From NCBI GenBank assembly GCA_019313505.1, contig JAFDBA010000078.1:1-12393 (forward strand): DNA of 12,393 nt, read 5' to 3'. Under the pieces are notes generated by a model. It did no database searches. It was not told the origin of the DNA and saw only the letters and a program-made list of their open reading frames with translations. Both the position numbers and the translations under genes were made by a program. The DNA is from Deltaproteobacteria bacterium. Lineage in GTDB: Bacteria > Desulfobacterota > Desulfobacteria > Desulfobacterales > UBA11574. Position 1 is the stretch's first letter. Each line of letters starts with the position of its first letter. Below, one piece after another: positions 6,119 through 12,393 of this stretch.

Positions 6119-7850
6119 TTTAATCATCAGCTATTTGGAACAATTTGGTATAGAATATGTTTTTAGCGTACCGGGCGGTCCTCTTGGCCCTCTGTACGAT
6201 GCTCTTGCACGCAGTGAAACAAGGGGCGGCCCCCGTACTATTCTCGCTCGTCATGAAGTGGGCGGGGCATTTATGGCTGACGGCTATGCCCGTGAAACCG
6301 GAAAAATTGGTGTATGCTGTGCAACCACCGGTCCCGGGGCAACCAATCTGATTACCGGTGTTGCTTCAGCTTATACGGATCATATTCCCTTGCTCGTGAT
6401 CACGGCACAAACCCGGTTGCCCGATTTCAGCTTGGGCGCTTTTCAAGAATCCTCTGCTGATGTCACGGATATACTGGGCATGTTTAAACACTGTACCCGT
6501 TATAACACGATTGTTACACATGCTGATCAATTAGAAAAGAAACTGGCTGCTGCTTTTACTATAGCCTTACAATCACCAAAAGGCCCCGCACATTTAAGTG
6601 TGCCGGTTGATATTTTGCGTTCTCCCAAAAGTGGACAAATCGCTTTCCCAAATTTGCAACGCCTGTTGACCAAACCTGCCTCAGAGGTGGATAATGCAGC
6701 ACTGGAAAAACTCTGTCAGGAATTGAACAATGTTTTAAGCCAAAATCGGAAAGTGGTGTTATTTATAGGCCATGATTGCGCGGGCGCTGCCCAAGAGATC
6801 ATTAAATTTGCGGAACTTATTGGCGCACTGATTGTCACAACACAACGTGGAAAATCCTGGATCAATCCTTATCACCCGCTGGCTCGCGGCGTTTTCGGCT
6901 TTGCCGGACATAAAACGGCCCGTAATGCACTGACGGATGAATCCGTTGATCTCATACTGGCTGTAGGTACCAATTTAAACGAATGGTCAACAAGTGGGTG
7001 GGATTCCGTCTTGCTGAATGACATGCTGGTACATATCCATAATGAAAGGACCAATTTTAGCCGTTCTCCCATGGCACGTCTTCACGTTTATGGAACAATC
7101 AGCACTATATTTAAGGAATTAGTCTCACGATTCGAAACACTAAAACGGGAGGCCAAACTGTCTCTAACGAACAAGGTGACAAAAAAAGATGTAGCCCCAC
7201 AATCATATTCGGATCATCTAAAAGAATCCCCATATGTGCCCAATCAAATTGAAGTCCAAGCACCAAAGAGTTGCCGACGGGAAAACACTTCGCCACTCAT
7301 CAAACCACAGCGACTGATTTGTGAAATCATACAGCGTTTTCCCCCTGAAACTCGTTTTTTAATCGATAATAGTAACAGCGTACCTTGGTCAATCCACTAT
7401 TTTTTCCATCACCGTCCCGAAAACTATCATTTATCGTTAGGATTTGCCTCCATGGGTTGGGCTATCGGCGCATCGGTCGGGATGGCCTTGGGCACACGAA
7501 ATACCCCCGTGGTATGTTTTACGGGTGACGGCTGCTTTTTAATGAGTGGACAGGAAATCACCGTAGCGGTGGCAGAAGGGTTGCCGGTAATTTTTGTGGT
7601 ATTGAATGACCGAGGGTATGGGTTGATCCGGCACGCACATCGCATGGCAGGTACGGAACCTATTGATTTTGAGATTCCGGCGGTCGATTTTTGCCTGATG
7701 GCTGAGGCAACCGGGTCAAATGCTCACAAAATTCGAGATCCTAAAGATTTTGACCAAATCGACTATCAAGCGTTGTGTCGGCGCAATGGCCCAACTTTAC
7801 TGGATGTATATATTGATCCGGAGGAAGCGCCGCCCATAGGTATGTTTTAA
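6105..7850 (+). CDS. Thiamine-diphosphate enzyme, acetolactate synthase superfamily
   Basis: The 581-residue protein has the three-domain plan of the acetolactate synthase/oxalyl-CoA decarboxylase superfamily. The N-terminal pyrimidine-binding domain (1-175) has the activating glutamate E51 in RHEVGGAFMADGYAR and a TTGPGATNL segment. The central domain (about 200-335) has IGHDCAG and AVGTNLNEW. The C-terminal pyrophosphate-binding domain (about 400-575) has GDG at 474-476 and, 24 residues on, ND (501-502) where most relatives have NN or ND. An unusually long polar linker (about 345-400) separates the last two domains. It has no neighbouring small regulatory subunit gene or isoleucine-valine genes, so biosynthetic acetolactate synthase is unlikely to be its role. 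The substrate cannot be read from sequence. ATG 6105 has AGGG at 6094-6097, 7 bases upstream, inside the transposase remnant. Confidence 0.87.
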   Translation: MTLSDLIISYLEQFGIEYVFSVPGGPLGPLYDALARSETRGGPRTILARHEVGGAFMADGYARETGKIGVCCATTGPGATNLITGVASAYTDHIPLLVITAQTRLPDFSLGAFQESSADVTDILGMFKHCTRYNTIVTHADQLEKKLAAAFTIALQSPKGPAHLSVPVDILRSPKSGQIAFPNLQRLLTKPASEVDNAALEKLCQELNNVLSQNRKVVLFIGHDCAGAAQEIIKFAELIGALIVTTQRGKSWINPYHPLARGVFGFAGHKTARNALTDESVDLILAVGTNLNEWSTSGWDSVLLNDMLVHIHNERTNFSRSPMARLHVYGTISTIFKELVSRFETLKREAKLSLTNKVTKKDVAPQSYSDHLKESPYVPNQIEVQAPKSCRRENTSPLIKPQRLICEIIQRFPPETRFLIDNSNSVPWSIHYFFHHRPENYHLSLGFASMGWAIGASVGMALGTRNTPVVCFTGDGCFLMSGQEITVAVAEGLPVIFVVLNDRGYGLIRHAHRMAGTEPIDFEIPAVDFCLMAEATGSNAHKIRDPKDFDQIDYQALCRRNGPTLLDVYIDPEEAPPIGMF

Positions 7851-7862
7851 GAATTGCAATTC
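7851..7862. repeat. 12-base palindrome directly after a stop codon
   Basis: GAATTGCAATTC is a perfect palindrome immediately after the TAA of the thiamine-diphosphate enzyme. It has no loop and no following T-run, so it is not a terminator by itself. It may be chance in AT-rich DNA. Confidence 0.35.
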
Positions 7863-7910
7863 CCGATCTCCCCTATTATTTTTGCTTCGAATGTTCCCTG
7901 TTATTTTGTC

Positions 7911-7939
7911 TTGACATTGTGATATTATTGAGCTTTACA
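7911..7939 (+). promoter_or_regulatory. Weak candidate typA promoter
   Basis: A perfect TTGACA at 7911-7916 is followed 17 bases later by TTTACA (7934-7939), which matches the -10 consensus poorly. The position, about 55 bases ahead of the typA start, is sensible. The -35 is the only strong part. Confidence 0.35.
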
Positions 7940-7993
7940 AGAGGGTTTAGAAAAATAATCGTTCAAATTCCGGTCGTTTGGTTATGTATTAAA

Positions 7994-9763
7994 ATGGATC
8001 AAAACAATATCAGAAATATTGCTATTATCGCACATGTTGATCATGGAAAAACAACGCTTGTAGACCAGATGTTCAAGCAGAGCGGGATGTTCCGGGAAAA
8101 TGAGCACGTGGCTGAACGCTTTATGGACTCAATGGACCTGGAACGGGAACGGGGTATTACGATTACATCCAAGAACGCCTCATTTCGTTACAAGGGCTAT
8201 CGGATCAATATCATAGACACTCCCGGTCATGCCGATTTTGGCGGTCAGGTTGAACGGGTCCTGAGGATGGCCGATGGGGCCGTTTTGCTCGTTGATGCCC
8301 AGGAAGGTCCAATGCCACAGACCTATTTTGTGCTCAAGAAATCTCTTGCGCTGGAACTTCCCATTATTGTTGTCATAAACAAGATAGACAAACCTGCGGC
8401 CCGGCCGGAATGGGCCGTCGATCAGGTCTTTGATCTCTTTGTCAAGCTGAACGCACCGGATCACATCCTTGACTTTCCGGTTGTTTTTGCCTCTGCAAAG
8501 AAAGGTTATATCCTCTCCGAAGCTACAGGCAAAGAATTGTCCATGGATCCCCTTTTTGAAAAGATCATTACACATATACCTGCGCCTGCAGGGAATCCGC
8601 GGTCACCGCTTCAGATGCTGGTGAGTTCTATTGACTATTCTCCCTATCTTGGGCGATTGGGGATCGGAAAGATAACGGGTGGAACATTAAATATCAACAA
8701 AGAAATTGTCATGGCCCGGCGTGACGGAGCGCTCGTCCCGGCTCGCATCAGTAAGGTGTACCGCTTCGAAGGGAACAAGAAAGTTGCCACAGATATCGCC
8801 GGGGTTGGCGAAATAGTTGCCGTTGCAGGGATGGATGATGTCACGCTGGGTGTAACTTACACCGACCCGGACAAGCCTGTCCCCCTTCCTCCCATGGAAA
8901 TCGACCCTTGCACTATTTCCACCGATTTTATTCCAAATGATTCACCCTTTGCCGGAACTGAAGGCACATACTGTACTTCAAGTCATCTCACGGAGAGGCT
9001 GAAAAGGGAGGCGCTCTCCGATGCAGCCCTTCTGGTCGAAGAACTGGATGGCGGCAGGGGTTTCAAGGTCTCGGGCAGGGGAGAACTGCACATTTCGATC
9101 TTCATCGAGAAAATGCGGCGTGAGGGATATGAATTCCAGGTTACAAGGCCTCAGGTCATTGTCAAAGAAGAAAACGGCATACGACTTGAACCCTTTGAAG
9201 AACTGACGATCGACGTTGACAAACAGTACATGGGCACAGTCATTGAAAAACTGGGAGAGCTTAAGGGTAAGTTGATGACGATGAACCATGACAATGGGAT
9301 GGCCCGTCTGATTTACAAGATTCCTACACGTGGCCTTCTCGGATTCCGGTCACAGTTTTTAACGGACACAAAAGGCATGGGGATTATGAATTATGTCTTT
9401 CTGGAATACGGGCCTTTTGCAGGTGAAATTCGAAACCGTAATAGAGGCGTCCTGGTGGTCAAGGAATCCTGCACAACCGTGGCCTATGCCCTGTTTAACC
9501 TTCAGGGCCGGGGAAGGCTCTTTTATGGGCCTGGAACCAGGGTTTATAGCGGTCAGATAATCGGAGAACACTGCAGGCCGCAGGACCTGGTAGTCAACCC
9601 TGCAAAAGGAAAAAAATTGACGAACATGCGTGCCTCAGGATCGGATGAAAATGTAATTCTAACACCTCCGACAAAGATGAGCCTTGAAGAATGTATTTCA
9701 TATATCAATGAGGACGAACTGGTGGAGGTTACGCCTGAGGCAATCCGCCTGCGCAAGGGATAG
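7994..9763 (+). CDS. typA: Ribosome-associated translational GTPase TypA/BipA
   Basis: TypA (BipA) is an EF-G-like GTPase that binds the 70S ribosome, helps 50S assembly and supports growth in cold and stress. GTPase motifs, numbered from ATG 7994: G1 AHVDHGKT (13-20), G2 in RGITI (53-57), G3 DTPGHADF (75-82), G4 NKID (129-132) and G5 SAK (167-169). The beta-barrel domain II, EF-G-like domains III and V, and the TypA-specific C-terminus follow, with GRGELHISI and the family-typical NMRASGSDENV, PPTKMSLEECI and DELVEVTPEAIRLRKG. Its 589 residues fit the family (about 590-615). The frame is open 25 codons further up to GTG 7919, but homologs start one or two residues before the IRNIAIIAHVDHGKT segment, so ATG 7994 is chosen. 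There is no strong Shine-Dalgarno site. It converges with the reverse-strand helicase gene; no obvious terminator lies between the two. Confidence 0.96.
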   Translation: MDQNNIRNIAIIAHVDHGKTTLVDQMFKQSGMFRENEHVAERFMDSMDLERERGITITSKNASFRYKGYRINIIDTPGHADFGGQVERVLRMADGAVLLVDAQEGPMPQTYFVLKKSLALELPIIVVINKIDKPAARPEWAVDQVFDLFVKLNAPDHILDFPVVFASAKKGYILSEATGKELSMDPLFEKIITHIPAPAGNPRSPLQMLVSSIDYSPYLGRLGIGKITGGTLNINKEIVMARRDGALVPARISKVYRFEGNKKVATDIAGVGEIVAVAGMDDVTLGVTYTDPDKPVPLPPMEIDPCTISTDFIPNDSPFAGTEGTYCTSSHLTERLKREALSDAALLVEELDGGRGFKVSGRGELHISIFIEKMRREGYEFQVTRPQVIVKEENGIRLEPFEELTIDVDKQYMGTVIEKLGELKGKLMTMNHDNGMARLIYKIPTRGLLGFRSQFLTDTKGMGIMNYVFLEYGPFAGEIRNRNRGVLVVKESCTTVAYALFNLQGRGRLFYGPGTRVYSGQIIGEHCRPQDLVVNPAKGKKLTNMRASGSDENVILTPPTKMSLEECISYINEDELVEVTPEAIRLRKG

Positions 9764-9945
9764 TGAAGTGATTAGCTGTAATATCAACAAGATGATATGG
9801 GCCGAACCACATTCCACAAGGTTGGATATTATGAAATAGCCACCACAATTATTATTACATCTTTTATATATTTTATGATTTAGATAGTGTCCATCCATAA
9901 TTGAGAGAGTTTGTTCAGGATCAGGGGCAAAATAAACTTGAAATG

Positions 9946-11208
9946 TTAAGTACGCCTGGATTTCCTTTGTGCGGTGGGGATGGGTGTCCTTCTGCGGGGA
10001 GACCTGCGTTTTTTCCTCACGGGGATAGGCTTAGGCATGGTGAGCCATTCTTCCTTGGGCTCGATGCAGCTCAGTTTCTGTTCGATGAACGCCTCAATGG
10101 CGGGAATGTAGAAGGCGTCCTTCTCATCGGCGAAACTGACAGAGGTACCGGTGGCACCCGCCCGGCCGGTGCGCCCGATCCGGTGGACGTAATCTTCCGG
10201 ATCATGGGGCAGCATGAAATTAATGACGTGATCCATTCCTTCGATGTGGATACCGCGGCCGGCCACATCCGTTGCCACCAGAACCCGGATCTTTCCGGTC
10301 TTGAAGGCCTCGAGGCGACTAATCCGCTTCTTTTGGGGAATATCACCGGAGAGCGTCGAACAGTTGATGCCGTGGCGGGTCAACATCTTTTCGAGCCTTC
10401 TCACTTCGTCACGCCTGTTGCAGAAAATCAGGGCCCGTTTGAGATTCTGTCGATGGATGATGTTGAACAGGAGTGCAAATTTATCGATGGTGGTCACGAT
10501 ATAGACGACCTGCTCCACCGTCTCCACCGCGATCTGTTCCGGTTCGATTTCCACGGTTACAGAGTTACGGGTCCATTGGGAGGCGAGTCGAGTGATTTCA
10601 CCGGTCAGCGTCGCACTGAAGAGCAGCGTCTGACGCTTGTCTTTTGCCGGAGTGCTGTAGATAATCTTTCGCACATCGGGGATAAAACCCATGTCGAGCA
10701 TCCGGTCGGCCTCGTCTATGATCAGCACCTCGATCTTTTTCAGGGTGATATCCCGGCGGCGCTGAAAGTCGAGGAGCCTCCCGGGTGTTGCAACGACAAT
10801 ATCCACCGGATCGGCGGAAAGTTGCTTTATCTGCTTTTTATAATCCATGCCACCAAACACGGAAATGGTTTGAAGATCCGTGTACTTGGAAAGATGACGG
10901 GCTTCCTCGGAGATTTGGAGAACCAACTCCCGGGTGGGGGCTAAAACCAGAATCCGGGGCGTCCCGGGTTTTCGTTTATCCTGGATTGGGTTATTCAGCA
11001 TCCGGGTGATGACGGTGATCAGGAATACAGCCGTTTTCCCCGTTCCGGTCTGGGCCCGGCCGCTGGCATCCTTGCCTGACAGAGTGCTGGGAAGGATTTC
11101 GGCCTGGATCGGTGTACAGTACTCGAAGCCAAGATCGCTGATGGCATGAAGCAGCGGGTTGGGAAGATTGAAATCGTGAAACCGCGTCTTGCCTTCAGCC
11201 GGCGGCAC
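9946..11208 (-). CDS. DEAD-box RNA helicase, RhlB-like
   Basis: This ATP-dependent RNA helicase has every DEAD-box motif (numbered from GTG 11208): Q motif with F10 and TPIQAEILP (32-40), motif I AQTGTGKT (52-59), Ia PTREL (91-95), Ib TPGR (141-144), II DEAD (165-168), III SAT (198-200), IV ALIFCNR (259-265), V ATDVAGRGIHIEG and VI HRIGRTGR (342-349). The C-terminal tail is short and very basic (KKRRSPRRR), typical of RNA-tethering tails in RhlB/RhlE-type proteins. The GKTRFHDFNLP lead-in is RhlB-like. GTG 11208 has no ribosome binding site and lies inside recognisable family sequence, since RWDVSQFKVPP spans it, so the true protein probably begins upstream (next entry). These helicases act in cold-stress RNA unwinding and mRNA turnover. 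A cold-shock gene remnant lies upstream, consistent with a former csp-helicase pair. Confidence 0.9.
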   Translation of the reverse strand: MPPAEGKTRFHDFNLPNPLLHAISDLGFEYCTPIQAEILPSTLSGKDASGRAQTGTGKTAVFLITVITRMLNNPIQDKRKPGTPRILVLAPTRELVLQISEEARHLSKYTDLQTISVFGGMDYKKQIKQLSADPVDIVVATPGRLLDFQRRRDITLKKIEVLIIDEADRMLDMGFIPDVRKIIYSTPAKDKRQTLLFSATLTGEITRLASQWTRNSVTVEIEPEQIAVETVEQVVYIVTTIDKFALLFNIIHRQNLKRALIFCNRRDEVRRLEKMLTRHGINCSTLSGDIPQKKRISRLEAFKTGKIRVLVATDVAGRGIHIEGMDHVINFMLPHDPEDYVHRIGRTGRAGATGTSVSFADEKDAFYIPAIEAFIEQKLSCIEPKEEWLTMPKPIPVRKKRRSPRRRTPIPTAQRKSRRT

Positions 11209-11367
11209 CTTGAACTGTGAAACATCCCATCTCGCTTTCAGTGCCTCGCCGACAGATGCTGACGGTACATTCTCGCTCCGTCGGATCTTCTTTCCTTTTT
11301 TACGAGAGGCGCGCCTATGAAGGGGAGTGCCCTTTTTGTTTTGTCGGTTAAATTTATTGATTAGATC
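11209..11367 (-). other. N-terminal extension of the helicase lacking a usual start codon
   Basis: The helicase frame stays open for 53 codons upstream of GTG 11208, back to a TGA at 11368-11370. The translation starts DLINKFNRQNKKG, continues through a lysine/arginine-rich stretch, and ends with KARWDVSQFK joining the annotated start. RhlB-like proteins of this group usually have a short hydrophobic LI.K. segment, a basic low-complexity stretch and a RWDxSQF motif just before the helicase core, so this is almost certainly coding in origin. It contains no ATG, GTG or TTG in frame. An in-frame TTG (11371-11373) lies just beyond the TGA. Possibilities are a rare AUC start (11359-11361), a nonsense mutation in codon 2 after a TTG start, loss of the original 5' end by rearrangement, or a sequence error. 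Confidence 0.7.
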
Positions 11368-11394
11368 TCACAATCAAACTGCTAAGGGCACGCC
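11324..11394. repeat. Inverted repeat around the helicase 5' end
   Basis: GGAGTGCCCTT (11324-11334) and AAGGGCACGCC (11384-11394) pair at 10 of 11 positions with a 49-base loop. The loop contains the in-frame TGA and the first codons of the helicase extension. In the helicase transcript it could sequester any start there, or it may mark the end of an inserted element. Confidence 0.45.
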
Positions 11395-11433
11395 ATCATA
11401 ATCCATGGGATTCCCTTTTTCTTTATAAGCCAT
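11374..11433 (-). other. Short orphan reading frame upstream of the helicase gene
   Basis: In the same frame as the helicase, an ATG at 11433 opens 19 codons (MAYKEKGNPMDYDGVPLAV) ending at TGA 11374-11376. The frame is open back to a TAA at 11509-11511, giving 44 codons in all. No family is recognised and there is no ribosome binding site. The surrounding 11374-11508 block looks like a dispersed repeat I have a weak memory of from delta-type genomes. It may be inserted sequence separating the csp remnant from the helicase gene rather than a gene. Confidence 0.3.
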
Positions 11434-11530
11434 CTCAAAAATGCATCTAACTCCCAATGGCTGCGTTCCATCACGCCTTACCCTTGAGCGTAATCTACTA
11501 TTTTTGATTTAGCTTCTAATAAATGGTGCG

Positions 11531-11590
11531 CTAAACCACAATGACATTTTCTGCAGCAGGGCTTTTTTGACCCTGTTCGATGTTAAATGA
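11531..11590 (-). pseudogene. C-terminal fragment of a cold-shock protein gene
   Basis: On the reverse strand the last 19 codons before a TAG (complement of 11531-11533) read SFNIEQGQKSPAAENVIVV. This matches the C-terminus of CspA-family proteins, which typically end with V.F.(I/V)EQGQKGPAA.NV. and one or two hydrophobic residues. Upstream of the serine codon the frame no longer resembles a cold-shock domain: the RNA-binding motifs KWFN, GFGFI and VFVH are absent. Only the 3' end of the gene survives. Cold-shock genes directly upstream of DEAD-box helicase genes are common, and the fragment is in the right orientation, about 160 bases from the helicase frame. Confidence 0.7.
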
Positions 11591-11654
11591 TAACAACTTT
11601 TTGGTAAAAATCAAGAAAATGGTATGATCCAACCTCCATTCGCAATGTTTTTAC

Positions 11655-11682
11655 TTGAAAAAATCTGCATATCAGATATTTT
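11655..11682 (+). promoter_or_regulatory. Candidate promoter of the DUF2914 gene
   Basis: TTGAAA (11655-11660) and TATTTT (11677-11682) are 16 bases apart, a moderate sigma70-like match about 45 bases before the ATG. A short ATCTG/CAGAT inverted repeat sits in the spacer. Pattern match only. Confidence 0.35.
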
Positions 11683-11729
11683 GAATTTTAGCATCATATT
11701 ATCTTCATAAAACAACGGGGCCGAATCAC

Positions 11730-12173
11730 ATGAGCAAAAAATATAAACTTAACATATTTATATTTGTTCTGATTTGTTGCATTTTTTTGCTTGCTTCACA
11801 GGTATTGCCGCAAAACAATCAAGATTCTCTTCTCACCCGGGATTCAAAAAAGCCGGTCCTGGATTATGCGGTAATGTGTGAAGAAATAAAAGACTTTACA
11901 CCTAAAAACCGGAGCGTTGTTTTTTCCATTAAAATCGGAAAAGTTTCCTGTTTTACTTCATTCGACCCGGTACCCAAAGAAACTTTTATCTACCACAAAT
12001 GGTTTCACAAAGATAAACCGAGCACAAAAAAAAGGCTGACACTTCAGCCCCCCCGCTGGGCATCCTACAGCAGTATTCAGCTTCGAGAAACTGATAAAGG
12101 CCCCTGGCGAGTTGAAATCACCGATCAGAAAGGAAATATTTTTCATACGGTAAGATTCACTATCACGGATTGA
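11730..12173 (+). CDS. Exported or membrane-anchored DUF2914 protein
   Basis: The 147-residue protein starts with a basic tip (KKYK) and a hydrophobic stretch (about residues 8-27), reading as a signal peptide or membrane anchor; no clear AxA cleavage site or lipobox is visible. Residues about 45-147 match the DUF2914 pattern: a cysteine near the start (C50), a strand followed by VSCFTSF, then HKWF (89-92), a PPRWASYSS segment (108-115), and a C-terminal GPWRVEITDQKGNIF followed by a last strand. The domain is predicted to form a small beta-sandwich outside the cytoplasm; no biochemical function is established. The start at ATG 11730 has only a weak GGGG at 11717-11720. It has no same-strand partner in the window. 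Confidence 0.8.
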   Translation: MSKKYKLNIFIFVLICCIFLLASQVLPQNNQDSLLTRDSKKPVLDYAVMCEEIKDFTPKNRSVVFSIKIGKVSCFTSFDPVPKETFIYHKWFHKDKPSTKKRLTLQPPRWASYSSIQLRETDKGPWRVEITDQKGNIFHTVRFTITD

Positions 12174-12196
12174 TCTAATTGGAAACAAGTTAAATA

Positions 12197-12265
12197 GGAC
12201 ACAAATTTTCCTAGACCCGCCTGCCATGCAAGGCACAAGCGTGCAGGTATACACAGATAATATTG
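12197..12265. repeat. Diverged copy of the CACAGAT repeat with an inserted hairpin
   Basis: GGACACAAATTTTC at 12197-12210 and ACACAGATAATATTGTTATT (from 12251) correspond to the two ends of the left arm and the following bases at 5670-5712. Between them sits a GC-rich segment of about 40 bases with no counterpart in the first copy. That segment holds a hairpin: CCTGC, one bulged C, ATGC (12220-12229) pairs with GCGTGCAGG (12239-12247), including one wobble, around a 9-base loop. It looks like a composite of two small repeats. Confidence 0.5.
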
Positions 12266-12320
12266 TTATTTTGTAATTTGAGCCTGTTCAATACTTATTT
12301 AAATTAATAATAACAAGATG

Positions 12321-12393
12321 TTAAATGGGGTCCAAATCTGTAGTTACCCCCAACTTATTGCGTTTGCGAGTAGAGATTTCTATTAAAGCCAGT
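12321..12393 (-). CDS. Possible 3' end of a reverse-strand gene (partial)
   Basis: A reverse-strand frame is open from the right edge to a TAA (complement of 12321-12323). Its 24 codons include LIEISTRKRNKLG and end in TTDLDPI. No family is recognised. The stretch is too short to exclude chance. A GGGGT (12327-12331) and ACCCC (12346-12350) inverted pair nearby recalls insertion-element ends, but this is not conclusive. Confidence 0.2.
   Translation of the reverse strand, partial: LALIEISTRKRNKLGVTTDLDPI

Noticed and set aside
7851..7862. Intrinsic terminator after the thiamine-diphosphate enzyme
   Set aside because: The palindrome has no loop and no T-run follows, so it does not meet terminator criteria.
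7919..7993. A 25-residue N-terminal extension of TypA from GTG 7919
   Set aside because: TypA proteins begin just before the IRNIAIIAHVDHGKT segment, and the extension overlaps the TTGACA promoter element.
8180..8575. A 131-codon reverse-strand frame inside typA
   Set aside because: It is antisense to conserved GTPase-domain sequence of TypA and has no ribosome binding site or family resemblance.
9901..10944. A 347-codon forward-strand open frame
   Set aside because: It lies antisense to the DEAD-box helicase gene. The reverse strand has every helicase motif, while the forward translation has no recognisable domain. It is a mirror effect of GC-biased codons.

Overview
The window looks like chromosomal DNA of an anaerobic Gram-negative bacterium, most plausibly a sulfate-reducing Desulfobacterota (Desulfobacterales-like) or an uncultured relative. 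This rests on recalled gene styles, not a search. The signs are a B12-type radical SAM protein next to a DUF362 protein, an RhlB-type helicase with a basic N-terminal extension and an adjacent cold-shock remnant, RAYT-type transposase debris, a DUF2914 protein, and a CACAGAT-rich intergenic repeat. Base composition is uneven: the radical SAM gene, recQ and most spacers are AT-rich, while the second half of the DUF362 gene, typA and the helicase gene are visibly richer in GC.

Layout, left to right. At the left edge a possible reverse-strand gene runs out of the window. A forward two-gene unit follows: a cobalamin/radical SAM protein whose conserved C-terminal tail is displaced into another frame, then a DUF362 protein. 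An AT-rich spacer with a 29-base palindrome and an 11-base tandem repeat leads to a second unit, a 50-residue arginine-rich protein and a 96-residue two-CxxC protein, closed by a clear intrinsic terminator. A complete recQ follows under its own candidate promoter. Between recQ and the next gene lies debris: a CACAGAT repeat, a DUF488-like N-terminal fragment and a truncated RAYT transposase fragment. A thiamine-diphosphate enzyme of the acetolactate synthase superfamily starts inside the last codons of that fragment. typA (bipA) comes next, convergent with a reverse-strand RhlB-like DEAD-box RNA helicase gene. Upstream of the helicase gene are 53 codons of family-like N-terminus with no usual start codon, then a short orphan reading frame, then the last 19 codons of a cold-shock protein gene. 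A forward DUF2914 protein and a spacer carrying a diverged copy of the CACAGAT repeat end the window.

There is no CRISPR array, rRNA, tRNA or intact mobile element, and I found no compelling new multi-gene system. The housekeeping genes (recQ, typA, rhlB-like) are independent of one another. The most informative observations are lesions and remnants: the frameshifted radical SAM tail, the helicase gene without a proper start, the broken csp-helicase pair, and the transposase fragment that now carries the ribosome binding site of the thiamine-diphosphate enzyme. The best candidates for unexplored function are the radical SAM/DUF362 pair and the two small proteins at 3099-3578.
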